A DNA stretch of 64,000 nt from NCBI GenBank assembly GCA_902630355.1, contig CACOUL010000007.1, forward strand, positions 1 through 64,000. The letters run 5' to 3'. Source of the DNA: Planctomycetaceae bacterium (GTDB lineage: Bacteria > Planctomycetota > Planctomycetia > Pirellulales > UBA7805). The notes under the pieces are model-generated. The model had not been told where the DNA came from, searched no databases, and worked only from the letters and a program-made list of their open reading frames with translations. This document shows positions 19,727 through 27,907 of the stretch, piece by piece. The first letter of the stretch is position 1, and each line of letters starts with the position of its first letter. A program made the position numbers and the translations under genes.

Positions 19727-20233
19727 CTAAACCATTTCGAGACGACGCGCGGGCCGGTTTTTTGCCTTCATGCAATCCTTGCAGACACCCGTGATGATGA
19801 GCCGATGGCCCGTTACGCGAAAATTTCGATTTTTCGCAACCGCATCGCGGATGGCGGTAACTTCATCGCTATGGAATTCGATGAGTTGATTGCAACTTTC
19901 GCAGTGTAGATGGTCGTGCTGCGGATAACCGTAATCGTGTTCGTAAACGGAACGATTATTGAGGCTCATTTTCCGAAGCAAACCCGCATCGACAAGTTCA
20001 CCCAACGTACGATAGACCGTGGGGCGACTGACTTTGGGAACGCCCTTTTTGGCGCTTCCCAGTTCAGTGAGAAGATTTTCAGCATCAAAGTGTTCGTGAT
20101 GGCTGAACACCTGTTCCAGAATGGCACGCCGCTGCTGCGTGATTCGTTTGCCCCGACTTCTCAGGAACTCTTCGAATCGGGCCATTGGAGTCATGGCCAC
20201 TTTTACGCCGTTGAGGGAGAAAGCATCTTCCAT
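19727..20233 (-). CDS. Fur-family metalloregulator
   Basis: A 168-residue DNA-binding repressor of the Fur/PerR/Zur family. The winged helix includes RGKRITQQRRAILEQVF and SRPTVYRTLGELVDAGLL. Metal-site residues are visible in HHEHFDAENL, HDHLHCESCNQ and a C-terminal CKDC, which gives two CxxC pairs for a structural zinc. The motif set does not distinguish iron (Fur), peroxide (PerR) or zinc (Zur) sensing, so no symbol is given. An ATG at 20233 begins the frame; internal ATGs at residues 14 and 17 (MTPMARFEEFL) could be the true start, because family members usually begin close to that point. It is convergent with serA. Confidence 0.87.
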   Translation of the reverse strand: MEDAFSLNGVKVAMTPMARFEEFLRSRGKRITQQRRAILEQVFSHHEHFDAENLLTELGSAKKGVPKVSRPTVYRTLGELVDAGLLRKMSLNNRSVYEHDYGYPQHDHLHCESCNQLIEFHSDEVTAIRDAVAKNRNFRVTGHRLIITGVCKDCMKAKNRPARRLEMV

Positions 20234-20298
20234 GCTCTCATTGTAGGTTCGATCGGTAGCTCAGAGCAAGCACGGGCGCCGAGTATAATCGGCCGACT

Positions 20299-20616
20299 TC
20301 AACCGATTTCATCGAGCAGACGCGAAACCGCAACGTCTAATCGTTCCTCGGTTTCGTAGACGCCGTTTGCAATTTCGGCACGGATTTGATCGACACGATC
20401 TTGACGGATGTCTGGAATATCGGCGACCCGCGAAAGCATGTCAGCCTCTTGCGAAATAGAGATCTCATCCGCACCTGCCGCGGGACTTGAGGCGACGGCA
20501 CCCGTTTGCTTCGCATCACTTGCTGCATCGGTCGATTGCACGGACTGAGCACCGTCAACGGATGTTGTAGTCTGTAAATGGGCGGGGCCATGGATCTGCA
20601 TCGTATTCATCTCCAT
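20299..20616 (-). CDS. flgM: FlgM-like anti-sigma-28 factor
   Basis: A 105-residue protein with a disordered Ser/Thr/Ala/Gln-rich N-terminal half. The C-terminal half matches the FlgM pattern: DEISISQEADMLSRV, then IRQDRVDQIRAEIANGVYETEERLD and a closing helix SRLLDEIG. FlgM binds sigma-28 until the flagellar hook is complete and is then exported. The nearby fliA-type sigma factor on the same strand supports the call. The start is ATG 20616, with a weak, distant SD. An internal ATG six codons on is an alternative. Confidence 0.82.
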   Translation of the reverse strand: MEMNTMQIHGPAHLQTTTSVDGAQSVQSTDAASDAKQTGAVASSPAAGADEISISQEADMLSRVADIPDIRQDRVDQIRAEIANGVYETEERLDVAVSRLLDEIG

Positions 20617-21326
20617 TAAGAATTTCGCCTGCGGGAAAACGAGGCTATTGTCATTCTACCTTCAATTTTGCGTACTTATCGCTCGGATTAAAAAAAGGTA
20701 AGAAATTCTGATTCGGCTAAAATGGTTCTTCAGGGACTCTGAAGGGCTTTCGGCGGTGTAGTTCAATTCAAGTTGGTCGATTCGGTAATCTGTCGGACCT
20801 GTGCCAGTTCGGTTGAGTGATGCGATCTGCGGGTTGGCCGATCAACGTGGATACCTCGCGTGATCGTATGGCGTACCGAATAGTTTCGATCCAGATTTTG
20901 TCATTTCAGTTGCCTGACCCGCAGAGATGGTGCCTCGGGCACAACCTGCTGTGAGCGGCGACGGATTATAGGAACTGGGGGGGGTAGAGGCAACACCGTC
21001 TCCGTTCGCAGGCAGAGCAATTGGGCAGTGGAATCAGCCGGCGTTAAACTGCGTTGCTAGCATGCTGTCGAGACATTGTGGGGCGACCGGCAGGCGTGCA
21101 TGGGACACGAGCGGACCTGCAACAAAGTGTCTCCCGTCGAGACGGCGCTGGCAATGTATTTGCCCGAATCTCATTTGTCGGAATCGACGTTCAGAACGTC
21201 TGTCTAACGTTTGAAATCACCGTGAAATGGGACATTTTTACCAATGATTGAACCCTTTGGCCGGGGGCTGCGTAGAATAGCAATGAATGGGTGTGGAGGT
21301 CATCTTGAGCAGTAGGATGGGGAACG
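20617..21326 (+). other. 710-base region without a convincing gene, between flgM and fliA
   Basis: Only short, shadow-like frames occur on both strands here. I looked for tRNA-like folds, terminators and promoter pairs and found none that convinced me. There is a run of eight G near 20978-20985. The gap is unusually long for this otherwise densely coded window and could hold regulatory DNA, an unrecognised RNA or a decayed gene. Confidence 0.4.
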
Positions 21327-21530
21327 ATGAGTAGGCGAAACGGCACCATCAAGCGTCAGATCGCAACGGATCACGAACTTCAGCGACTCAGAGGTCTCGC
21401 GGGGTTTGCCGAACTCGAGCGTCGGCTCGACGCTGATTTGCAGCGGTTGACCCGTCGCTATGAGGCGTGGCACCTGCCTCATCAGAGTGGCGATCGATCA
21501 CATTTTTGCTGTGAGCAAAGGGCGTCTTAA
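21327..21530 (+). CDS. Possible small protein of 67 residues
   Basis: A short frame starting at ATG 21327 with a fair SD (AGGATGGGGA just upstream). The first 48 residues are Arg/Leu-rich and strongly helical (LQRLRGLAGFAELERRLDADLQRL), which suggests a real small helical protein. The last part, with two Cys, looks less protein-like. It lies convergent to fliA, ending 22 bases from its stop. I recognise no family, and a chance ORF is possible. Confidence 0.35.
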   Translation: MSRRNGTIKRQIATDHELQRLRGLAGFAELERRLDADLQRLTRRYEAWHLPHQSGDRSHFCCEQRAS

Positions 21531-21552
21531 GACGAGTTGGATCGGACTGGCT

Positions 21553-22347
21553 TTAAGATGCCTGACTGAACTCAGGTCGCCTCCGTACCAATTGTCCTTG
21601 AAGTCGCTGCACGATAGAACTGTGCATCTGGCTCACTCGACTCTCTGAGAGATCGAGCGTGGCACCAATCTCTTTCATCGTCAACTCTTCGTAATAGTAG
21701 AGAATGATGATGAGGCGCTCGTTGCGATTCAGCCCTTTGGTCACCAATCGCATGAGGTCCGTTTTTTGAATTCTTCGGGTCGGATCTTCTCCCTTTTTAT
21801 CTTCCAGGATGTCGATCTCCCGAACATCTTTATAACTGTCCGTCTCGTACCACTTCTTGTTGAGGCTCACTAAATTGACTGTGTTTGCTTCCGACATCAT
21901 TTTTTCGAGTTCACGCACGCTGATCTGCATGTGCTCGGATAATTCAACTTCCGTCGGTGGACGCCCCAGACGAGCCTCGCACGTTCTGATTGCCTCTCCC
22001 AGTTTGCTCGCCTTAGATCGCACCAGTCGCGGTACCCAGTCCATTGTCCGTAACTCATCGAGCATCGCGCCGCGGATTCGTGGTACGCAGTAGGTTTCAA
22101 ACTTTACGCCACGGGACAGATCGAAAGCCTCAATGGCGTCCATCAGGCCAAAAACGCCTGCGGAAATCAGATCGTCTAATTCAACGCCTTCCGGTAGGCG
22201 TGCCCAAATTCTTTCGCCGTTGTATTTAACGAGAGGAAGATAGCGTTCAACCAAGCGATTCCGAAGTTCCCTATTGGTCTGGTCCTGTTTGAAAACCTTC
22301 CAGACTTCGAGGATCTCGTCCTCACCAGCTTTTGTTGAACTTGCCAT
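21553..22347 (-). CDS. fliA: RNA polymerase sigma factor for flagellar genes (sigma-28, FliA/WhiG family)
   Basis: A 264-residue sigma factor with regions 2, 3 and 4, the layout of sigma-28. Region 2 contains LVERYLPLVKYNGERIWARLP and DDLISAGVFGLMDAIEAFD, with RGVKFETYCVPRIRGAMLDELR close by. Region 3 has GRPPTEVELSEHMQIS. Region 4 ends with LTMKEIGATLDLSESRVSQMHSSIV. It should direct RNA polymerase to late flagellar promoters and be inhibited by the FlgM-like protein encoded downstream. ATG 22347 is preceded by GGGAGGATCGT, a good SD. Confidence 0.92.
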   Translation of the reverse strand: MASSTKAGEDEILEVWKVFKQDQTNRELRNRLVERYLPLVKYNGERIWARLPEGVELDDLISAGVFGLMDAIEAFDLSRGVKFETYCVPRIRGAMLDELRTMDWVPRLVRSKASKLGEAIRTCEARLGRPPTEVELSEHMQISVRELEKMMSEANTVNLVSLNKKWYETDSYKDVREIDILEDKKGEDPTRRIQKTDLMRLVTKGLNRNERLIIILYYYEELTMKEIGATLDLSESRVSQMHSSIVQRLQGQLVRRRPEFSQAS

Positions 22348-22703
22348 ACGATCCTCCCTGACCGGCGTTAGATTCTGCTTATTCCCTGCAGCTTAACGGC
22401 ACACGGCGTGCCCGACTCTTATCAGTCCATCGGCGGTAATCGACCCGGAGTTTAGACGGATCCCACCCAATTTTTCGATTTTTGCCGAATGGGTTTCTAT
22501 CGCTGCCAATTATTCGTTCGCAACCACTTTCATGGCGGGCGGGAGTCTACAGAATCGACTCTCACACGAACAGTTCAAAATGGCCGCTGTAAGCAGAAAA
22601 TTCTGCCCACTCATGTTTCGCGAGCATGCAGTGCATTCAGTCGCTTGGCTGTGTGCCTTCTCCGGCAGGCGGGATCCTCTTCGAATGCCGAGCTTTTACT
22701 GCT
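22348..22703 (-). other. Intergenic region between flhA and fliA
   Basis: About 356 bases with no credible coding frame on either strand. In many flagellar clusters flhF and flhG sit between flhA and fliA, but neither is present. The region should carry the fliA promoter; a sigma-28-like element is listed separately. Confidence 0.45.
22427..22454 (-). promoter_or_regulatory. Sigma-28-like promoter element upstream of fliA (tentative)
   Basis: Read on the minus strand, TAAA (22454-22451) is followed after 16 bases by GCCGATGG (22434-22427). The sigma-28 consensus is TAAA, about 15 bases, then GCCGATAA, so six of eight -10 positions match. It lies about 80 bases before the fliA ATG and would allow autoregulation. 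Spacing is one base off and the match may be chance. Confidence 0.3.
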
Positions 22704-24632
22704 TCAACTTGTTGAGAATATGGGCTCCTCAACCATTCCACTAGTCTGAATTGTTGTCCCTTGTACGATCTCGTCAAATCCAAGAACGATAATTCCAGGT
22801 CTGCACTGTGTGATGTGTCGAACGGCGGGACGAATATCGCTCGGTACGAGTAACGTAAGAGTATCGCGGGACGAATTTTCCATGAGCATGACTAACTGCT
22901 CATCGATCTCATCGATGAATGAAGCATGTAAATTCAGAGAAAATCCTTGCGGCGTATACTGCAACGCTTCGCGAATCGTTTCCGTGAGGCTGCCGCCGAA
23001 TTGTACGACCTGCAGCTCCCCATTCGCATTTTTGTGTCGATCGGTAATGGTCCTTGCCATCCGCCGACGCACAAACTCTACTCGCCGCACCGCATTTTCT
23101 TCAATGTCGACTACATCGCCTAATGACTCGAGAATCAAAGTGAGTTGGCGGATGGGGAGGCGTTCGCGGAGGAGTAGTTGAAGCGTTTGCTGAATCTCCG
23201 CTAAAGAAACTTTATGGGAGACAATTTCCTGAATTACGACAGGATGGGTTTGCTTTACTTGATCGAGCAGAAATTGTGTCGCGTCGCGATTCAGCATTTC
23301 TGCAGCGTGCCTTTCTATCGTTTCAAATAGCACGGATGCCAGGGCAGCACTCGACTTGGTTGTTCCAGAGGCCACAATCATTTCTGAAACCTTGATGCGG
23401 AATTCCCTCGCATCCAATTCGACATTGTCGCGCACGCGGACGGTGGGAAGGACCATTCCGATCTGGGTCGCAACTTTATTTCGAATGTGTTGGATGTGGT
23501 CGAACAAATCACCCCCCCGAGAGCGATCTGCAAGTCCGAGTAATCCCACACCAATTTCGATGACGAGTGGATCGACAAGGAGTAAGTCTTCAATTTGAGG
23601 CTTCTGGTCGTTGGCAGAGGATGCAGCTGAGCTGGCAGCTTTCTTGCGTGATGAGGTCAGTGTGAGCGAAAGACCTAGACAGCCGGCTGCCGCCAGAATC
23701 AAGGGGATTTTGGGAAGTTCTGTAAGGAGTAAAAGTGTCAGAAAAAGCGATGCGAGGGCGAGGGCACGCGGCCGGGAGAAAAGTTGACCCAGTAGTTCTG
23801 TCGACAGGTTGGCATTCGCGCTGCTACGCGTTACCAGGAGACCCGCTGCCAACGCGATAAGTAGTGCGGGGAGTTGACTGACCAAACCATCGCCAATCGT
23901 CAGTCGCGTAAATAAATCCCCCGCCTCAGTCGGTGACATTCCCAGCTGAAAAATCCCGATGACGAGGCCACCCACAATATTGACGGTCGTGATGAGAAGT
24001 CCTGCTACAGCATCGCCGCGAACGAATTTGCTGGCACCATCCATCGCGCCGAGAAAATCTGCCTGTTGGTGCAGTTCGTCGCGGAGCGTACGTGCCGTAT
24101 TCTGACCGATATTGCCAGCCTTCAAGTCGGCATCGATTGATTGTTGCCGACCGGGCATGCCATCGAGCGCAAAGCGGGCAGCCACTTCGGAAATACGCGT
24201 CGATCCTTTTGTGATCACGACAAACTGAATGAGGACAATGATCGCAAAGATGATGATCCCTACTACCAAATTACCACTGGCGACAAAGTCGCCAAACGCC
24301 TGGATGACACCACCGGCGGCTCGCTCTCCCTGAAAATCAGCCTGGGTCAGTATTAATCGCGTTGTTGCAATATTCAGGACAAGTCTTCCAAGCGTCGCCG
24401 CAAGAAGAAGTGAAGGAAAGATGTTGAATTCCAGGGGTCTACGAATGTGGATTGTCGTGAGAAGTACAATCACCGAAAAAGTGATACTCCCTACGAGTAA
24501 GACATCAATCACTGCCGCAGGGAGTGGCACCAAGATCACGATCAGGCAACTGATCAAACCAATGGGGAGTACAAGTTCGCCAGCGCGACGCAGGGGCGAG
24601 GCCAATCCGGGTGTTGGTGATGGAGTTGCCAT
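22704..24632 (-). CDS. flhA: Flagellar biosynthesis protein FlhA
   Basis: A 642-residue inner-membrane component of the flagellar type III export gate. The N-terminal half carries about eight transmembrane helices, beginning LVLPIGLISCLIVILVPLPA. It includes the FHIPEP-family signature region around LEFNIFPSLLLAATLGRLVLNIATTRLIL (cited here only by its key residues), and the cytoplasmic linker has FVRGDAVAGLLITTVNIVGG. The C-terminal soluble domain starts near residue 340 and ends with the export-chaperone docking part. ATG 24632 lacks a purine-rich SD. The frame is open for 43 codons upstream, but those residues do not look like FlhA. It is slightly shorter than enterobacterial FlhA (about 690 residues). 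Confidence 0.92.
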   Translation of the reverse strand: MATPSPTPGLASPLRRAGELVLPIGLISCLIVILVPLPAAVIDVLLVGSITFSVIVLLTTIHIRRPLEFNIFPSLLLAATLGRLVLNIATTRLILTQADFQGERAAGGVIQAFGDFVASGNLVVGIIIFAIIVLIQFVVITKGSTRISEVAARFALDGMPGRQQSIDADLKAGNIGQNTARTLRDELHQQADFLGAMDGASKFVRGDAVAGLLITTVNIVGGLVIGIFQLGMSPTEAGDLFTRLTIGDGLVSQLPALLIALAAGLLVTRSSANANLSTELLGQLFSRPRALALASLFLTLLLLTELPKIPLILAAAGCLGLSLTLTSSRKKAASSAASSANDQKPQIEDLLLVDPLVIEIGVGLLGLADRSRGGDLFDHIQHIRNKVATQIGMVLPTVRVRDNVELDAREFRIKVSEMIVASGTTKSSAALASVLFETIERHAAEMLNRDATQFLLDQVKQTHPVVIQEIVSHKVSLAEIQQTLQLLLRERLPIRQLTLILESLGDVVDIEENAVRRVEFVRRRMARTITDRHKNANGELQVVQFGGSLTETIREALQYTPQGFSLNLHASFIDEIDEQLVMLMENSSRDTLTLLVPSDIRPAVRHITQCRPGIIVLGFDEIVQGTTIQTSGMVEEPIFSTS

Positions 24633-25071
24633 AGATAGAAGGGGGGATCGCCCCAGACATCCGGATTCCGAGGAGGGGAGTAGACGGCTTGGCAAGGCGG
24701 CGGGAAAGTACCTAGTTGCCGGGTGGGGGTCCAGTCCATTCCGGAAAATCGCAGCTAGCATCAGGGTAGGACGCGATCGGTTCTCCTCGGAGATTGCCCA
24801 CTCGCCGTTCTCCGCCGGGCAGGTGTCGTCGGTGACCAGAGTCGTAAAGTGATGATAATACGGCTCGTAACCGTTATAACGCCAAAGGTTACCTCTAGAT
24901 TTATCTCATTCTGCTTGCCTCGATTTCCCCCTTTTGAGTTGAATGAGGTAGGATAGAGAAGCAACAGCTAGCATTTTCTTCCTGTCGATCTGGTTGGGGC
25001 ATTTGTAATGCCGGTTGGCTCGATGGTCGTATGATCGGTCAACCCACACACATATCCGAGGAGAGGTTCTC
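24633..25071 (+). other. Divergent intergenic region between flhA and the coiled-coil protein gene
   Basis: About 440 bases, partly overlapped by the open upstream extension of the flhA frame. It must hold both promoters. It carries a nested inverted repeat at 24867-24892 and a small hairpin at 24998-25012 (GGCATT, TGT, AATGCC). No promoter pair was clear enough to annotate. Confidence 0.45.
24867..24892. promoter_or_regulatory. Nested inverted repeat, possible operator
   Basis: GTAACC at 24867-24872 and GGTTAC at 24887-24892 form an inverted repeat. Within it, CGTTATAACG at 24872-24881 is a perfect 10-base palindrome. It sits in the divergent region between flhA and the coiled-coil protein gene. 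A regulator site is plausible but unproven. Confidence 0.3.
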
Positions 25072-26502
25072 ATGGCGTCCGCGAAATCAGATTCGACCGC
25101 GATGATCATCACCCTGATTCTTTTTGTCGTCCTGTCAATCGTTCTAGGGGTAACGACCTTTATTTTTCATAAGGCCGAGGAGGATGCAATCGTCGCCCGG
25201 GATCGAGCTGAGGAAGAGCGGATGGAAGCAGAAGAAAAAACGATTGAAGCTCAGGAAAAAGTAGACGAGCTGAAAGGATTGGTGGGCGCGAAGCCGGACC
25301 CGGCAGAACCCTCCGTGGAAATGATTATGGAGGAGTTCAAGCGGCATCAGCAGGTTTATGGAGAAACCTACGAAAGAAACAAGCTCAGTGGTGTGGCGGC
25401 CAAGCCCACCGAAGAAGATATCGATTCCTCGACCTATCCCTTGATGCTGCAGTATTTGATTGATGCAAACGAAGAATTGTACGGATCAATCACCCAGAAG
25501 GACGAACAGTTTGTCGAAGTTGAAAAAAGCCATGCCGCAGAGAAAGAAAAACTGATCGCCGCAAATGAAGAAATCCAACGCCAGCTCAACGGTATGTCGG
25601 ACAAAATGCAGGAAATCCAATCTAAATTTGCTGAGGACCGTAGGAAATTTGAAGCCGATTACAACAAGGCCACGGACGACTTGCGAAAAGCACAGGATAA
25701 AATTGCCGAGATTCAGGACTCATCCAGGCGAAAAATCAATACAGTCACAGAGAAAATGAACGAGCAGGACAAGAAATTAAAGACGACAACCACAGCTCTG
25801 AGTGATTCTCGGAAAGTTGATTTAGAGGCACCCGATGGAGAAGTGATCTGGGTAAATCAAGTGGACGGTACGGTGTACGTCGATTTGGGGCGGTATGACG
25901 GATTGCGAAGGCAAACGACATTCAGTGTATACCCGCGTGACGTATCCAATGCACTGAATGCTGAGCCGAAAGGAACAATTGAGATTGTCAAGGTTAATGA
26001 CCATATGTCGGTGGCAAAAATCACAAGTGATTCGCTCTCGAATGAACATCTCCTAAACCCGATTCTCAAGGGCGACAAAGTGATTTCGACCGTCTTTCAT
26101 CGAGGGCAGCCCGAACACTTTGCAATTGTGGGAAAGATCGACATCGATGGCGATAATCGAAGCGATCTTCCGCTCCTGTTGCAATTGATCGAGCGCAATG
26201 GGGGCATCGTGGATGCGTTTGTCAATGAGGCAGGGAAGGTCGGTGGCGATGGCAAAATTTCACCGCGCACCAAGTTTTTGGTGATGGGTGAAAAACCGAC
26301 CGACAAGACGGAAGAATCTCTTCTGAATGCTTACAATAAGTTTGTTAAGATTGCGATGGAGAATGGGGTACGCATCATGCCTCTGAAAGATTTGCTCGAC
26401 CATATGGGGTATGAGGGGCAGGGCCGCTCAGTGGGCTTGGGGCGTTCTGCGAATCCCGATGATTTTAAAGATCAGCGATTCCGACGAAGACCGGCAGGTT
26501 GA
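25072..26502 (+). CDS. Membrane-anchored coiled-coil protein of unknown function
   Basis: A 476-residue protein. ATG 25072 follows CGAGGAGAGG. Residues ~8-34 form one transmembrane helix (MIITLILFVVLSIVLGVTTF). Next comes a charged coiled coil rich in Glu, Lys and Ala (~residues 35-70 and again ~135-250), then a globular C-terminal half. That half contains a beta-rich segment (VIWVNQVDGTVYVDLGRYDGL, residues cited for position only). A following region has GKIDIDGDNRSD, LIERNGGIVDAFVNEAG and TKFLVMGEKP, whose pattern faintly recalls a BRCT fold. I recall similar proteins only in planctomycetes. It faces either side of the membrane with a long stalk; a scaffold or tether role is an inference. 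Confidence 0.72.
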   Translation: MASAKSDSTAMIITLILFVVLSIVLGVTTFIFHKAEEDAIVARDRAEEERMEAEEKTIEAQEKVDELKGLVGAKPDPAEPSVEMIMEEFKRHQQVYGETYERNKLSGVAAKPTEEDIDSSTYPLMLQYLIDANEELYGSITQKDEQFVEVEKSHAAEKEKLIAANEEIQRQLNGMSDKMQEIQSKFAEDRRKFEADYNKATDDLRKAQDKIAEIQDSSRRKINTVTEKMNEQDKKLKTTTTALSDSRKVDLEAPDGEVIWVNQVDGTVYVDLGRYDGLRRQTTFSVYPRDVSNALNAEPKGTIEIVKVNDHMSVAKITSDSLSNEHLLNPILKGDKVISTVFHRGQPEHFAIVGKIDIDGDNRSDLPLLLQLIERNGGIVDAFVNEAGKVGGDGKISPRTKFLVMGEKPTDKTEESLLNAYNKFVKIAMENGVRIMPLKDLLDHMGYEGQGRSVGLGRSANPDDFKDQRFRRRPAG

Positions 26503-26686
26503 GCCGACTGGTTATTCTTTCAGTGGCCAAAAGTCGTTCGCTCGCTTGCGCCTTATGCGGCACGTGAAGATGCCGGTTGACGCGATTGCATCCCGCCTGC
26601 GAAAATCATAGGGTTAGCGTTTCGGTCCCTTTGATTCCTTCCGCGGCGCACCCAATAGTGGTTTTCTCAACTCAATCGGTGGTACG

Positions 26687-26959
26687 ATGACGGTTCTTCC
26701 TCTTGATGCAGAAGCGGTACTCACGCGTGAACAATTGAAGGTGCGCGCGAAACTCATTGAAATCGCGGCCATTTTTGATCGCATCGATCGTGCCGAAGGC
26801 AGCGTGGATGATGATGTAAGGATGACGGAGATTCGCGAATCGATCGCGATTCTCTCAGAACAGAGCCATAGGGGGGCACGGGCCGAGCGGATTCAGATGA
26901 TTTATTCCCGAGAGTTTGATCCGAATTGGCAGCAGAATTTAGAATTAACCAAGGATTAA
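26687..26959 (+). CDS. Small uncharacterised helical protein
   Basis: A 90-residue acidic protein, predicted almost wholly helical (REQLKVRAKLIEIAAIFDRIDRAEG, ESIAILSEQSHRGARAERI), with no signal peptide, Cys pair or transmembrane helix. The start is ATG 26687 with GGTGG upstream. It ends 61 bases before the TatD-like hydrolase gene on the same strand, so the two may form an operon. It is too short and different to be EboA. I do not recognise its family. Confidence 0.6.
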   Translation: MTVLPLDAEAVLTREQLKVRAKLIEIAAIFDRIDRAEGSVDDDVRMTEIRESIAILSEQSHRGARAERIQMIYSREFDPNWQQNLELTKD

Positions 26960-27020
26960 TTTGGCGGTCGGCAGCGAGTACGCATTAAGTGTCGACAAAG
27001 GATCCTCCCAGGAATGCATC

Positions 27021-27869
27021 ATGTATTACTTTGATCCCCATATCCACATGGTTTCGCGGACCACCGATGATTATGAGACCTTGGCCAAGATGGGCTGCAT
27101 CGGCGTGAGTGAGCCTGCATTCTGGGCTGGATATGACCGAGGTAGCGTAGACGGATTTCGAGATTATTTTCACCAATTGACCGATTTTGAACCAAAGCGA
27201 GCCAGTTGGTACGGAATTGCTCATTACACTTGGCTCTGTATTAATGCAAAGGAAGCAGAGAACGTTCAACTTTCCCGAGAAGTAATTGCAATGATTCCGG
27301 AGTTTCTGGACTGCCCTGGTGTTTTGGGGATTGGCGAAATCGGACTGAATAAGAATACAAAAAATGAGGCTACCGTTTTCCTCGAGCATCTCGATCTGGC
27401 CGCGCGGACAGGGGAGCAAATCTTAATCCACACGCCACACCTCGAGGATAAATATCAAGGGACACGAATGATTCTCGACATGCTTTGCGACGACTCACGT
27501 CTGGATCGCCAGCGCGTATGTGTAGACCATGTTGAAGAACATACAGCCAAGGCCGTGCTGGACGAGGGCTTCTGGGCCGGGATGACCCTCTACCCGGTTA
27601 GCAAATGTACGCCCGAGAGAGCTGTCGATATCGTAGAAAAATTTGGCCCAGAGCGGCTCTTGGTGAACTCGGCCGGAGACTGGGGCCCTTCCAAGCCTAC
27701 CGCAGTGCCCGATTTTATCCTCGAAATGCGATTGAGAGGGCATCCCGAAAGTCTGATCCGACGGGTGGTATATGACAACCCAATCAAATTTTTCAGTCAG
27801 AGTCGCAACTTTCATTTCGATCCGCCTCAAATCGATGAGCCGAGGGCAGACGAACCGATCGGGGTGTGA
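27021..27869 (+). CDS. eboB: TatD-related metal-dependent hydrolase, EboB-like
   Basis: A 282-residue TIM-barrel amidohydrolase. Metal-binding features are visible in order: DPHIH at residues 5-9, GIGEIGLN near 105, HTPH near 138, DHVEEHT near 172 and SAGDWGPS near 225. The pattern (SRTTDDYETLAKMG near the start, GFWAGMTLYP, VVYDNPIKFF at the end) is that of the TatD-like protein of ebo clusters, not of the nuclease TatD itself. In cyanobacteria the ebo genes help move scytonemin precursors to the periplasm. ATG 27021 follows AGGAATGCATC; the frame is open upstream to a TTG at 26961. It is convergent with three further ebo-like genes. Confidence 0.8.
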   Translation: MYYFDPHIHMVSRTTDDYETLAKMGCIGVSEPAFWAGYDRGSVDGFRDYFHQLTDFEPKRASWYGIAHYTWLCINAKEAENVQLSREVIAMIPEFLDCPGVLGIGEIGLNKNTKNEATVFLEHLDLAARTGEQILIHTPHLEDKYQGTRMILDMLCDDSRLDRQRVCVDHVEEHTAKAVLDEGFWAGMTLYPVSKCTPERAVDIVEKFGPERLLVNSAGDWGPSKPTAVPDFILEMRLRGHPESLIRRVVYDNPIKFFSQSRNFHFDPPQIDEPRADEPIGV

Positions 27870-27907
27870 CTCTCAACCTCGCCCGATGCGACGAATCGTG
27901 TTGGGCA

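Noticed and set aside
20750..20830. A tRNA-like opening (GGCGGTGTAGTTCAAT)
   Set aside because: No anticodon arm, T-loop or pairing acceptor stem follows.
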